64,000 bases of DNA from Fimbriimonadaceae bacterium (lineage in GTDB: Bacteria > Armatimonadota > Fimbriimonadia > Fimbriimonadales > Fimbriimonadaceae): the NCBI GenBank assembly GCA_026129685.1, contig JAHCHO010000010.1:54947-118946 (forward strand), given 5' to 3'. The notes below the pieces were generated by a model. It made no database searches. It was not told where the DNA came from and saw only the letters and a list, made by a program, of their open reading frames with translations. Of the stretch, positions 36,649 to 45,848 are shown piece by piece; position 1 is the stretch's first letter, and the number at the start of each line of letters is the position of its first letter. The position numbers were made by a program, and so were the translations under genes.

Positions 36649-36671
36649 GCCCGCCCCAAGACGGGGCGGGC
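36649..36671 (-). terminator. Rho-independent terminator after the glycosidase-like gene
   Basis: Perfect 9-bp stem GCCCGCCCC / GGGGCGGGC with a five-base loop, followed on the minus strand by TTCCTTTC. It lies about 50 bases past the stop of the secreted glycosidase-like gene and ahead of xdhC. Confidence 0.75.
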
Positions 36672-36723
36672 CAATGCTAGAGGTTTGGGTGATGGCAGGG
36701 CCGGAGCGGCCCAAAATCGAGGG

Positions 36724-37998
36724 TCAGAGGCGCTTCACCGTCGCGTGCCAGAAGCCGAGTTCGTTGATGGTGAGGAACTGCGGGTTGGCGCGAACGTACT
36801 TGAAGGCCGAGTTGAGTTGGGCGATGGCCATCTCGCGCTCACCGCGAAGCGCGGAGCCGTAAGCGAGGACCAGCCAAGGGAAGGAATCGTAGCGACCCGC
36901 CTTCCAGTACTGCTCGGTCGTCTCCTTCATGTAGTCCCAGCCCGCCTCCGCCTGGGCGGCGGTAACCGGGACCTCGAAGGCGACGGGGAAGGCCTGGGCG
37001 GTCGAGTAGGGGTAGAAGCCGGCGCCGACGTTGGTCGCCTGGGCGGCGTGGGCCCACGCGCCGGCGGCATCGCGAAACATCTTGGTCCGAATCCCCTGGG
37101 CGAGTTTGTCGCGCGCGGCCAGGACCGTTCCGGCGTAGGCGTCGCCGAGGTTCTGCAGGGCGCGACCGAAGGTGTCGAGGCCCTGATACACCTCGCAGTT
37201 GTCCATGAGGTACTCGACGCCGGGCGACCAGGACGGGAGCGCGGGATTCTGGAACACGCGGACCAGGCCGGTTTGCGGGTTTTGGCTGTCGAGGATGTTC
37301 TTTCTTAGCACGTACTTCAGCCGGGGAAGCCGGGACTGGAACCAGTTGGCGTCGCCGGTGTGAAGGTAGACCTTGCCGGCGAGGGCGAGGACGGTGGAGG
37401 CGTAGGAATCGTGGCTGTCCGGCTCGAGGTAGATGGGTACGCCGTTGTTCGCGTTCCACCAGTCGGGCACCACGTCCAGGATCGTGCCGTCGTTGAGGGT
37501 GTGGAACAAGAAGGCATCGACGTGGCCCTTGGACTCGGCGGGTCGTTGTTCGACGAAATGATAAAGCGCTAAGCTGGCAAAGTACCAGTTGATGTAGCCG
37601 TATGGCGCGGTCAGGAAGGCGCCTTGGTACTCGCCGGACGCGACGCGCAACGCGTCGAGCGCGCCGACGGTGTCGAGGTTCGGGACCTCGTTCGCCTCCC
37701 CGAACATCCGCCCGGGGGCGACCTTGGAGAAGGCCTCGTGAACCCAATCTCGGGAGGAGTCCGGCCGTTGGAGGAGGGCTTTGAGGCGGAGCGCCGCGCT
37801 GCCGGAGAGGGGTCGTCCGTTTGCTTGAGTCACCATCTTCGCGACCTCGGAGCGTTCCCGGTCCCAGTCTCCCGTCTGGGCGAGAGCGTTGGGGACCATC
37901 AGGGCCGCCAGGGCGGCCAGAGCGATTCTCGTGCGTACTGCGTAATCCTTATACAAACCCAGATACCTCTGGCGAAGGAGCCTCTCGCGTCGCGTCAT
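36724..37998 (-). CDS. Secreted six-hairpin glycosidase-like protein
   Basis: 424 residues from ATG 37998. A TTG at 37956 would give a more compact signal peptide (YKDYAVRTRIALAALAALM...NALA), with AGAGG about nine bases upstream. After cleavage the chain is rich in aromatic and helical segments: GYINWYFASLALYHFVEQ, DWWNANNGVPIYLEPDSHD, GDANWFQSRLPRLKYVLR and YLMDNCEVYQGLDTFGRALQ. This matches the alpha/alpha six-hairpin toroid of several glycoside hydrolase and lyase families. No exact family was recognised. It is on the same strand as, and downstream of, a sugar ABC importer, so release or processing of the imported sugar is plausible. Confidence 0.65.
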   Translation of the reverse strand: MTRRERLLRQRYLGLYKDYAVRTRIALAALAALMVPNALAQTGDWDRERSEVAKMVTQANGRPLSGSAALRLKALLQRPDSSRDWVHEAFSKVAPGRMFGEANEVPNLDTVGALDALRVASGEYQGAFLTAPYGYINWYFASLALYHFVEQRPAESKGHVDAFLFHTLNDGTILDVVPDWWNANNGVPIYLEPDSHDSYASTVLALAGKVYLHTGDANWFQSRLPRLKYVLRKNILDSQNPQTGLVRVFQNPALPSWSPGVEYLMDNCEVYQGLDTFGRALQNLGDAYAGTVLAARDKLAQGIRTKMFRDAAGAWAHAAQATNVGAGFYPYSTAQAFPVAFEVPVTAAQAEAGWDYMKETTEQYWKAGRYDSFPWLVLAYGSALRGEREMAIAQLNSAFKYVRANPQFLTINELGFWHATVKRL

Positions 37999-38276
37999 TC
38001 TCGAATCGGCGATCTCGTTGGTCGGGGGCTCGCTTTCGCGCGTTACCGATGAGTTATTCAGCGTTTGCGCGAGTCTCCCACCTCGCAAAAGTGAGTGAGG
38101 CGGCGAAACGCGATAGGTTTGCCTAAGAAGGATTAACAGCTATACGGTGATCGAATTACCTGATTACTGTGATAGAGATACCAGTCACCGGTAACGTCAC
38201 AATAGTGGTATTGCCATCCGAGGTTTAGGGGGGCAATCCTACGGGCCGGCAAGCCTGACCGGGCAATCGGACGAGC
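37999..38276 (-). promoter_or_regulatory. AT-richer intergenic region upstream of the glycosidase-like gene
   Basis: This 278-base gap between the ABC permease and the secreted gene is clearly AT-richer than its surroundings (38125-38215). On the minus strand it has candidate elements such as TTGTGACG followed by TGGTATCTCTAT, and short dyads around ACCGGT (38186-38195 region). It probably holds the promoter and a regulator site. No ORF or known riboswitch was recognised. Confidence 0.4.
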
Positions 38277-40013
38277 CTATCGGCCGCCGAGGCCGCTGAG
38301 GGTGACGCCCTCGATGAAGTACTTCTGGGCGAAGAAGAAGAGCGCCAGCACGGGCAGCATCGTCATGGTGGCGGCGGCCATCAGCAGGCCCGGTTCCCCG
38401 CCACGGTCGCCCTGGAAGAGCTGCAGGGCATAGGAGATGGGCATGTTCTCCGGGGAGTTGACGTAGATGAGCGGCCCCATGAAGTTGTTCCAGGCGCCCA
38501 TGAAGGTCCAGATGGCGATGACGGCGAGGGCGGGCTTCACCTGGGGGAGCATCACTTGCCAGAAGGTGCGCAGGTACGAGCAGCCGTCGATCTTCGCGGC
38601 GTCCTCCAGTTCCATCGGGATCGTCATGAAGAACTGCCGCAGCAGGAACACGTTGAAGGCGGAGGCGAAGAACGCGGGAATCCAGATCGGATAGAGCGTG
38701 TCGATCATCCCGAGCGACCGGAAGATCAGGAACGTGGGCAGGAGCGTGACCGCTCCGGGAAGCATCATCGTGCTGAGGAGCACCATGAAGAGGAAGTTCT
38801 TGCCCGGGAACCTTAGGCGGGAAAAGGCGTAGGCCACGATCGCCGACGACAGCAGCGTCCCCAGGACGGTCAGGACAACCAGCAGGAGGGTGTTTCGGAG
38901 GTAAACGAGCCCCATGTTCGTCTCGGGAGGCAGGAACTCGAGGGCGTCGGTGTAGTTCTGGGTGCGAAGCCCGACCCGTCGGACGGGTTCGAGGTCGCCC
39001 GGGTTCGCCTCGAAGACCTGCCCTTTCATCGCGGCCGGCTCGGTGATCTCGACCCGTCGCCGACCGTCGTTGAGCTCCTTGATCACCCGGCCCACGATGG
39101 TCACGCCGTCCCGCACTTGCGAGACGACGGGGATCATCTTGGGGATCTCCTTCACCTGGTCGGGGCGGCGTTCCAGCGTCGTTCCCCGGAGGGATCCGGG
39201 CTTGATGACGTCCAGTTCGAGCGTTCCGTCCGGGCGCCGCTCGATGATGGAGGTCTCGACCCGACGGCCGTCCATCTCGGTCACCAGCAGGGGATCGTCG
39301 GGGTCCTGGTACGGCACCTCGATCTGGACCTTGGGTATCCAGACGATGCCGTTGGGGGAGGCCATGTCGCGATCCTCTTTGAAGCTGGTGATCACGAGCC
39401 ACGCGAAGGGCAGACCGAAGACCACGGAACCCACCATTAGGGCCAGGTGCGAGACGATGGCCTTCGACCAGCCGCGGCCGGCCGCGAACCGGGCGGCGGA
39501 CACCATGATCGCCATCGTCGCGACGACCAGGCAGACCATGCCGCCCGCGAGGGCGGGGGTCAGCGGCACGAAGCCGCGGAACACCACGACGGGCGCGTTG
39601 CTCGACCGAAACCAGACGACCCCGACGACGGCGACCAGCCCCCAGGCCGCGGCGGCCTTTCGCCGTTCCGCGCGTTCGAACTCCGAAAGGCCGAGGAACG
39701 CCTGGCAAAGGCGCAGGACGACCATGACCACCGAGCCCACCACGAGCAAGCCCTGGAACGGCGTGTAGATCCAGGCCAGGGGAATCCACCAAGCGGGCGG
39801 TTTGGCCGGGCCCGCCATCGGCGTCGCGGCCAGGATCAACAGACCGGCGGCGGCGACGAGGGCGGTCACCCCTAGGCTTGTGCGCGTTCGCGCCGGGTCG
39901 AGCCCGACCGGCCGGAGCAACAGCCGGAGCGCCAGGACGAGCGCCCGGGCCGCCGCCAAGCCTCCGACCCAGCCGGCAAGGGTCCCGATCACGAAAAGCA
40001 GTTCGCCGCTCAC
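38277..40013 (-). CDS. Sugar ABC transporter permease (MalG type) with extended N-terminus and large extracytoplasmic insert
   Basis: 578 residues from GTG 40013, whose GTGA overlaps the upstream stop. The C-terminal half is a normal MalG-type permease: NTLLLVVLTVLGTLLSSAIV, PTFLIFRSLGMIDTLYPIWI, and the EAA loop PMELEDAAKIDGCSYLRTFW near 495. Two unusual parts precede it. One is about 190 residues with several extra hydrophobic segments. The other is an insert of about 110 residues (NGIVWIPKVQIEVPYQDPDD to RRVGLRTQNYTDALEF) between the first core helix with its SFKEDRDM end and the next. This insert should face outside. The ATPase is not encoded nearby, so a shared MsmX-type ATPase is likely. 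Confidence 0.85.
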   Translation of the reverse strand: MSGELLFVIGTLAGWVGGLAAARALVLALRLLLRPVGLDPARTRTSLGVTALVAAAGLLILAATPMAGPAKPPAWWIPLAWIYTPFQGLLVVGSVVMVVLRLCQAFLGLSEFERAERRKAAAAWGLVAVVGVVWFRSSNAPVVVFRGFVPLTPALAGGMVCLVVATMAIMVSAARFAAGRGWSKAIVSHLALMVGSVVFGLPFAWLVITSFKEDRDMASPNGIVWIPKVQIEVPYQDPDDPLLVTEMDGRRVETSIIERRPDGTLELDVIKPGSLRGTTLERRPDQVKEIPKMIPVVSQVRDGVTIVGRVIKELNDGRRRVEITEPAAMKGQVFEANPGDLEPVRRVGLRTQNYTDALEFLPPETNMGLVYLRNTLLLVVLTVLGTLLSSAIVAYAFSRLRFPGKNFLFMVLLSTMMLPGAVTLLPTFLIFRSLGMIDTLYPIWIPAFFASAFNVFLLRQFFMTIPMELEDAAKIDGCSYLRTFWQVMLPQVKPALAVIAIWTFMGAWNNFMGPLIYVNSPENMPISYALQLFQGDRGGEPGLLMAAATMTMLPVLALFFFAQKYFIEGVTLSGLGGR

Positions 40014-42457
40014 GCCTTGTCCGCCTCGTAGTGAACCCAGCGGGGGGCCAGTTTGAACTGGACGAGGGTCATGGCGAGGATGATCAGGAAAATCACCCAC
40101 GCCATCGCGCTCGCGTAACCCATCTTAAAGTAGTTGAACCCGTTGACGAACAAGTGATAGACGGGCACGAGGAGGGAGTCGGCCGGACCGGCCGAACCCT
40201 CGGCGGGCTTCATCACGTACACCCGGTCGAACTCCTGCAACGCGCCGATAAAGCCCATCACGAGGTTGAAGAACACGATGGGACTCAGCTGCGGAAGGGT
40301 GATCGCCCAGAACTGCCCGCGCGGACTCGCCCCGTCGATCGAGGCGGCCTCGTAGAGTTGGGTGGGCACGCCCTTGAGTCCGGCCAGCCAGAGGATCATC
40401 CCGCTCCCCGCGCCCCAGACCCCCATCAGAATGAGCGAGGGCTTCGCCCAGGACTCGGCGTTGAGCCAGCCCGGCGGGGCGACGTCGAACCATGCGCCGA
40501 CGGTGTTGCTCCATACCGAGTTGATGAGGCCCTTGTTCGGGTCGCTCGTGAGCAGCCAAATCCAAAGCACGGCGCTCGCCACCGTCGGCACGATCGCGGG
40601 CATGTAGAACAGGGTGCGGTAGTACCGCATCCCGCGCACCGCCGAGTTCAGAAGCAAAGCGACCGCGAGTCCCGTCGCCACCCCGAGTGGGACCCCGATC
40701 CCTCCGAGGTAGATCGTATTGTAAAGGGCCTTGCTGACGTTCACCCAGTCCCCCGCGAAGAGGTCGGAGTAGTTCTTCGCGCCGACCCAGCGGGCGGGAC
40801 TCAGGACGTTGTAGCTCGTGAAGCTGAAGAACAGCGACGCGACCATCGGGCCGAGGGTGAACACGAGGAAACCGATCAGCCAGGGCGCGATGAACAGGTA
40901 GCCCCAGCGCGCTTCCGAGCGGGCGAGCGGCCCCAGCCGCTGGCGCCGAAACCAGACGACGAAGGCGATCACTCCGATCAGGATCGCGCCGAAACCGATG
41001 TAGCCCGGTACGCCCATGTCGATCACCGGGTAGTTCTTCGCGCTCAAAACGGCGTCGAGTTCTCGCTGGACCACCGCCTGACCGTCCTTGAGCGCCTCGG
41101 CGGGGGTCTTCTTGTGCAGGGCGGCGTTCTCCAGCGCCCGCACATGCTCGTCCCAGAGGGGCTGACCGACGAAGGTGACGGGCCGGATGCGGGCGTACCG
41201 CATCATGTCGATGTGGTCGCGCACGGCGTCCGCGAACTTGGGGTCGGCGGGTTTGAACTGCTTGTACGCCCGCTCGTTGGTCTCGATGTTGGCCTGGATG
41301 CGGGGAACGAAGAACCGGCCGCGCCGCTTCTCCCACTCCTGCTGGGCGGACATTTCGAGGAGGCGGGCGTCCGCCGAAGTGGCCCACTTGATCCAGGCCC
41401 AACCCCCCTCCGCGTTGCGCGCCCCCTTTGGGATGGCGTAGGAGAAGCCACCGACCCAAGTGACGAACGTGTCCTTCTCGTTCGCGAAGGCGCCGCGCTT
41501 GGTGTACCGGTCGTCCGGAACCGGGGCGGGGGCGGTGCCAAAGTCGAGGTTCGGGGCGTAGCGGGCCAGACCGGACAGAATCCAGTCTCCGTCGATCTTC
41601 ATCGCGACCTTGCCGATGATGAAGGGGTCGTTCTCGCCCCCCTGGAAACCCGTCTCGAACGCCTTCGCGTTCTCGTAGCCGCCGACCTGGTCGTAACCCT
41701 TCACGATGAACTCAAGGGCCTTCTCGGCTTCCGGCGAGTACAGGGTGCAGGTTTTGCCGTCCGGCGACATGAAACTCGCGTTCATCTGAAACGCGAACAT
41801 GTAGAGCCAGGAGTTGCCGAAGTTGGGCAGGAAGCCCGCCCGCTTCAGGGTTTTGCCGTCGGGGTTGTAGTCGGTCAGGACCTTCGAGTACGCAAGGACC
41901 TCGCTCCAGGTGCGGGGGGCTCGCCCGGGGTCGAGGCCGGCGGCGCGAAGCTCTTTGGCCCGCTCCCGAAACCGCTTCTTGTTGTAGTAAAGGACGCGGT
42001 CGTCGGAGGCCATCGGGATGGCGTAGAGCTTGCCCCCGTAGGACGCCTCCTCCCAAGTGGGCGGGTAGTACTGCTCCGGTCGCGGGCAGAGGGGGTCCGT
42101 CTCCCGATCCCGCGCCATCAGGTCGTCGAGCGGTTGGAACGCGCCTCGGCTCGCCCAATCCCCGATCGTGAACCGGTCCTGATGGATGGCGTCCGGCGGC
42201 ACGTTGCCGACGATGCTCGTCATCAGCTTCTGGGGGTTCATCCGGCCCGCCCCCATGCTGAGGATGCGAATCTTGTACCGCGGGTTGCGACGCTCGAACT
42301 CCTTGATCGTCGCCTCGAGGCCCTTCGAGTCCGGCCCCAAACCAAGCCCCCAGACCACGACCTCCTCCCGCGCCGGCGCGGCTCCCGCCAGATGCGGAAC
42401 CAGTGCGCACGCGCAAAGGAGCCATCGCAGGAGAACGTGGGCGAAAGGTCGCGTCAT
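40010..42457 (-). CDS. Fused sugar-binding protein and MalF-type ABC permease
   Basis: 815 residues from ATG 42457. Residues 1-27 are a signal peptide (RPFAHVLLRWLLCACALVPH). Residues about 30-470 are a cluster-1 extracellular sugar-binding protein: EEVVVWGLGLGPDSKGLEAT, LYAIPMASDDRVLYYNKKRF and VAMKIDGDWILSGLARY. A linker and a first helix (YIGFGAILIGVIAFVVWF near 515) lead into a MalF-type permease with LFIAPWLIGFLVFTLGPMVA near 545 and the EAA loop TQLYEAASIDGASPRGQFWA near 730. The frame is continuous. These parts are separate genes in most bacteria. A -10-like TACAAT lies eleven bases before the ATG. The gene is coupled to the MalG-type gene. Confidence 0.9.
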   Translation of the reverse strand: MTRPFAHVLLRWLLCACALVPHLAGAAPAREEVVVWGLGLGPDSKGLEATIKEFERRNPRYKIRILSMGAGRMNPQKLMTSIVGNVPPDAIHQDRFTIGDWASRGAFQPLDDLMARDRETDPLCPRPEQYYPPTWEEASYGGKLYAIPMASDDRVLYYNKKRFRERAKELRAAGLDPGRAPRTWSEVLAYSKVLTDYNPDGKTLKRAGFLPNFGNSWLYMFAFQMNASFMSPDGKTCTLYSPEAEKALEFIVKGYDQVGGYENAKAFETGFQGGENDPFIIGKVAMKIDGDWILSGLARYAPNLDFGTAPAPVPDDRYTKRGAFANEKDTFVTWVGGFSYAIPKGARNAEGGWAWIKWATSADARLLEMSAQQEWEKRRGRFFVPRIQANIETNERAYKQFKPADPKFADAVRDHIDMMRYARIRPVTFVGQPLWDEHVRALENAALHKKTPAEALKDGQAVVQRELDAVLSAKNYPVIDMGVPGYIGFGAILIGVIAFVVWFRRQRLGPLARSEARWGYLFIAPWLIGFLVFTLGPMVASLFFSFTSYNVLSPARWVGAKNYSDLFAGDWVNVSKALYNTIYLGGIGVPLGVATGLAVALLLNSAVRGMRYYRTLFYMPAIVPTVASAVLWIWLLTSDPNKGLINSVWSNTVGAWFDVAPPGWLNAESWAKPSLILMGVWGAGSGMILWLAGLKGVPTQLYEAASIDGASPRGQFWAITLPQLSPIVFFNLVMGFIGALQEFDRVYVMKPAEGSAGPADSLLVPVYHLFVNGFNYFKMGYASAMAWVIFLIILAMTLVQFKLAPRWVHYEADKA

Positions 42458-42689
42458 CGTGTTCCCTGATTGTACGGAGTTCGGCCCCGGTTCGGTCTTC
42501 TCCAAGGTCGAAGTTGCATATTCCCGATGCGATCGGTGATGCAAGGAGGAAGACGGGAGCCGGAAACGGGCGTGCCGGACGAGGCGCCTCGATCGACCAA
42601 GCCGCGGTTGGAGACGATCGCTCTCCGGCCGCCCGCTTCCTCCTTCCTTGCCGGTTCCGAACGCGAAGCCCTTCGGGTAAACAAGCGCT

Positions 42690-43283
42690 ATGGCGGCGGT
42701 ACCTCTTCTCTTCGGCCTTCTCGCGCTGTTCGTGCAGTCGGACGGTCGGCCCTACGGACTCCTGGAGGGCAACCCCCAAGACTGGAAGGACCCGGGCTAC
42801 CTGCAGATCGTTTGGGCCGAGTCGCCGAACTTCGGCCCGCGCCCGGCCGACGCGGTGATCGACACGATCGTTCTCCATCACACGGCGAACACCACCCTGG
42901 GCGGCGTGGTCCGCTGGTTCGCCACCACCGAGAGTCAGGTCAGTTCGCACTACACGATCGGCAAGGACGGTTCGATCGCCCAGCACGTCAGCACCTTCGA
43001 TCGCGCCTGGCACGCGGGAAAGAGCGTGGACAAGTTCGGACGCGAGAACCTCAACAACTTCACCGTCGGCATCGAGATGGTGAACAAGGGCGACGGCGAG
43101 GACAAGTGGACCGACGAACAGGTCGAGGCGGTCCGGTTGCTCATTTTGAGCCTCAAGCGGCGATTTCCCCTCAAGTACATCACGACCCACGAGTACATCG
43201 CCGTGCCGAAGGGCCGCAAGAACGACCCCAAGAACTTCCCTTGGGAAAAGCTCTATGGAACCGGCCTCGAGATCATCCGCTAG
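42690..43283 (+). CDS. N-acetylmuramoyl-L-alanine amidase (amidase_2/PGRP fold)
   Basis: Zinc amidase cutting the lactyl-peptide bond of peptidoglycan, 197 residues. A short hydrophobic N-terminus (AAVPLLFGLLALFVQS) may act as signal or anchor. Catalytic features are the first metal His in DTIVLHHTANTTLGGVVRWF near 60, SSHYTIGKDGSIAQHV near 86, AWHAGKS near 106, NNFTVGIEMVNKG near 123 and ITTHEYIAVPKGRKNDPKNF near 165, where a lysine/aspartate pair completes the site. It precedes the BMP-lipoprotein gene by 12 bases. Confidence 0.88.
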   Translation: MAAVPLLFGLLALFVQSDGRPYGLLEGNPQDWKDPGYLQIVWAESPNFGPRPADAVIDTIVLHHTANTTLGGVVRWFATTESQVSSHYTIGKDGSIAQHVSTFDRAWHAGKSVDKFGRENLNNFTVGIEMVNKGDGEDKWTDEQVEAVRLLILSLKRRFPLKYITTHEYIAVPKGRKNDPKNFPWEKLYGTGLEIIR

Positions 43284-43295
43284 AATGCGTCGAAG

Positions 43296-44291
43296 ATGAA
43301 CCAACGCGCGTTCCTGCTCTCGGCGCTCGCCGCCCTCGTCCTCATCGGCTGTTCCGCCCCGGCCGGCAAACCCTCCGGGGAAGCGCCCAAGGAGGAGCCC
43401 TTTAAAGTGGCCCTGCTCACCCCCGGCCCGGTCAGCGACGCCGGCTGGAGCGCGATGGCCTACGAAGGGCTGATGGCGATCAAGGACGAACTGGGGGCGG
43501 AGGTGAACAACCAGGAGGCGGGCGGCACCCAGATCAAGGACGCGATGCGTTCCTACGCTCGCCAAGGCTACAAGCTGATCTTCGGCCACGGCTTCGAGTA
43601 CAACGAGCCGGGAATGGAGGTCGGCAAGGATTTCCCCGACACCGTGTTCGTCAGTTCGTCCGGCGGGCAGACGGCGACGAACGTCGGGGCGTTCCGGTTC
43701 TACCTGGAACAGGGCTTCTATCTTGCGGGCGCGATGGCGGGCAAGATGTCCAAGTCTGGGGTCGTCGGCATGGTCGGCGGCGACGACGTGCCCTCGATCC
43801 GTTCGACCTTCAAGGCGTTCCGCGCCGGGGTCTTGGCCGCAAATCCCAACGCCAAGGTCCAGGAGGTCTTCACGGGTAACGGACAGGATCCGGCGAAGGC
43901 GAAGCAGGCGACCGAGCAGATGATCGCGGCGGGCGCCGACTTCGTGATCCACCAGGCCAACGCGGCCGCCCAAGGGGTGTTCGACGCCTGCAAGGAGAAG
44001 GGCGCCTACGCCTTCGGTGCCAACGCCGACCAGAACGCCAACCCGAGCGGAGCGGTGATCGCCTCCGCGATCATCGTCGGCAAGCCGGCGTTCGTGGCGC
44101 TCGCCAAGCAGGTCAAGGAAGGAACCTTCAAGGGCGGCATCGCCCTCATGGGGATGGACAAGGGCGCGATCGACTTCGTCGTGAACCCCGCCATGGCCGC
44201 CAAAGTCCCCGCCGACGTGACGGCCTATGTGGATGAGTTGAGAAAGCAAATCGTCGATGGCAAGCTGACGGTGCCCAAAGACGAATTCTGA
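43296..44291 (+). CDS. BMP-family ABC transporter substrate-binding lipoprotein
   Basis: Basic-membrane-protein (PnrA-like) nucleoside-binding lipoprotein, 331 residues. The signal MNQRAFLLSALAALVLIGCS has lipobox LIGC. The binding fold is typical: VALLTPGPVSDAGWSAMAYE near 35, YKLIFGHGFEYNEPGMEVGK near 88 and GVVGMVGGDDVPSIRSTFKA near 155. DFVIHQANAAAQGVFDACKE near 217 and GKPAFVALAKQVKEGTFKGG near 265 complete it. The ATPase and two permeases follow, making a full purine-nucleoside-type importer. TAGAAT at 43281-43286 ends nine bases before the ATG. Confidence 0.93.
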   Translation: MNQRAFLLSALAALVLIGCSAPAGKPSGEAPKEEPFKVALLTPGPVSDAGWSAMAYEGLMAIKDELGAEVNNQEAGGTQIKDAMRSYARQGYKLIFGHGFEYNEPGMEVGKDFPDTVFVSSSGGQTATNVGAFRFYLEQGFYLAGAMAGKMSKSGVVGMVGGDDVPSIRSTFKAFRAGVLAANPNAKVQEVFTGNGQDPAKAKQATEQMIAAGADFVIHQANAAAQGVFDACKEKGAYAFGANADQNANPSGAVIASAIIVGKPAFVALAKQVKEGTFKGGIALMGMDKGAIDFVVNPAMAAKVPADVTAYVDELRKQIVDGKLTVPKDEF

Positions 44292-44315
44292 TCCCGTTCG
44301 TAGAAACGCGACGGA

Positions 44316-44346
44316 GGGGTCGGCGGCGCGCGGCGCGGCCGGCCCC
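44316..44346 (+). terminator. Hairpin between the binding protein and ATPase genes
   Basis: GGGGTCGGC (44316-44324) pairs with GCCGGCCCC (44338-44346), with one G-T pair, followed by GTTCCCTTT. Placed after the binding-protein gene, it could reduce read-through into the transport genes, a common way to make more binding protein than permease. Confidence 0.5.
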
Positions 44347-44354
44347 GTTCCCTT

Positions 44355-44360
44355 TAGAAT
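44355..44360 (+). promoter_or_regulatory. -10-like TAGAAT six bases before the ATPase start codon
   Basis: TAGAAT matches TATAAT at five of six positions and ends six bases before ATG 44367. Transcription from it would start at or next to the ATG, giving a leaderless message. No -35 match is seen at the expected distance. Confidence 0.45.
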
Positions 44361-44366
44361 AGGCTC

Positions 44367-45848
44367 ATGAACGACGTCGTGCTGGAGGTGACCGGAATCG
44401 GCAAGCGATTCGGGGCGGTCCAAGCCCTGCGCGACGTGTCGGCCCAGTTCCGGTCCGGCGAGATCCATGCCGTCCTCGGCGAGAACGGAGCGGGCAAGAC
44501 GACCCTAATGAACGTCTTGGCCGGGTTCGTCGTCCCCGACGTCGGCACCGTGACCTACCGTGGAAAGCCACTGCCCTTCGGAGAGCCGATCGCGATCCGG
44601 CGCATGGGGCTGGAGATGGTCCACCAACATTTCATGCTCGTCCCGGCCTTCAGCGTCGAGGAGAACGTGGCCCTCGCCCATATCCCCGGGCTGCTTCGGC
44701 CATTGCGAGCCTCGCGCCTCGCCGAGCCGGCGGTGCGGTTGGCCAAGGACATGGGCTGGGAGATCGCTCCCTCGGCGCGGACCAACGGGCTTCCCGTCGG
44801 CGCGCAACAGCGCGTCGAGATTCTAAAGGCCCTCACCGGAAAGGGCGACGTGCTGATCCTCGACGAACCCACCGCCGTGCTCGGGCCGGACGAGATCGAC
44901 GATCTGTTCCGCGTTCTGCGAGGCCTGCGGGACCAGGGGCGCGCGATCGTCCTGATCGCCCACAAACTGAGCGAGATCATGGCGATCGCCGACCGGGTCA
45001 CCGTGTTGCGGCGGGGCGAGTTCGTGGGCACCGGTGTTCCGACGCCCGTCGGGAACGGGGGTCTCGACGCCAGGACGCTCGCCCTCTGGATGGTGGGAGA
45101 GTTGCCGGAGGCGCGGCACGACCGCTCCGTGGCCGCCTCGGAAGAGGGCCTCGCGCTGGAATCGATCCTTGTGCGGGGGGATCGCGGCGAAGCCGCCGTC
45201 CGCGACCTCACCCTGGCCGTCCGGCGCGGAACCGTTGTCGGGATTGGCGGGGTGGACGGCAACGGCCAGGTCGAGTTGGCGGAAGCGGTGGTCGGCGTTC
45301 GGCCGCTTGTCCAGGGCGAGGTCCGTTGGCGCGGCGAGCGAGCCCGGGCGGGCCGGCCTCAAGTGGCCTATGTCCCCCAGGACCGCCGTGGCGACGGACT
45401 CGCCCTCCGAATGTCGGTGCTGGAGAACCTGCTCGTAGCCGGACATCGGGATTCGGCCCTGAAGCGGGGTCCGTTCCTTCGCCTCGGCGCGGCCGCTCGG
45501 TGGGCGCGGGGACTCGTCGAGCGCTTTCAGATCAAGATCGGTTCGATCTCGGACCCGGTCGGTGGTCTGAGCGGCGGGAACCAGCAGAAGGTGATCGTCG
45601 CGCGCGAACTCTCCTCCGAGCCCGAGTTGCTCGTCGTCGTCAACCCGACGCGCGGCCTGGACCTGCGCGCCACTCGGTACGTTCACGATCAGGTCCGTCG
45701 CGCGCGCAACGCCGGGGCCTCGGTGCTGCTGATCTCGACCGATCTCGACGAGATCGCGGAACTCAGCGACGAAACGTACTACCTCAGTCGCGGCGAGGTC
45801 CGGCCCGCCGCACTGGGGGCGGCCGCTCTTGTGGGAGGGGTTCCTTGA
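44367..45848 (+). CDS. Nucleoside/simple-sugar ABC transporter ATP-binding protein (two ABC domains)
   Basis: 493 residues with two nucleotide-binding domains, as in NupO/YufO and RbsA. The first domain has Walker A GENGAGKTTLMNVLAG near 38, signature-region SARTNGLPVGAQQRVEILKA and Walker B DVLILDEPTAVLGPDEIDDL. The second has VGIGGVDGNGQVELAEAVVG, a degenerate Walker A typical of this class, then signature LSGGNQQKVIVARELSSEPE and LLVVVNPTRGLDLRATRYVH. It energises the two permeases encoded next. The stop overlaps the next start (TTGA). Confidence 0.93.
   Translation: MNDVVLEVTGIGKRFGAVQALRDVSAQFRSGEIHAVLGENGAGKTTLMNVLAGFVVPDVGTVTYRGKPLPFGEPIAIRRMGLEMVHQHFMLVPAFSVEENVALAHIPGLLRPLRASRLAEPAVRLAKDMGWEIAPSARTNGLPVGAQQRVEILKALTGKGDVLILDEPTAVLGPDEIDDLFRVLRGLRDQGRAIVLIAHKLSEIMAIADRVTVLRRGEFVGTGVPTPVGNGGLDARTLALWMVGELPEARHDRSVAASEEGLALESILVRGDRGEAAVRDLTLAVRRGTVVGIGGVDGNGQVELAEAVVGVRPLVQGEVRWRGERARAGRPQVAYVPQDRRGDGLALRMSVLENLLVAGHRDSALKRGPFLRLGAAARWARGLVERFQIKIGSISDPVGGLSGGNQQKVIVARELSSEPELLVVVNPTRGLDLRATRYVHDQVRRARNAGASVLLISTDLDEIAELSDETYYLSRGEVRPAALGAAALVGGVP

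Noticed and set aside
42458..42689. Possible riboswitch upstream of the sugar-binding fusion gene
   Set aside because: No conserved riboswitch core was recognised; only a -10-like TACAAT close to the ATG on the minus strand is supportable.
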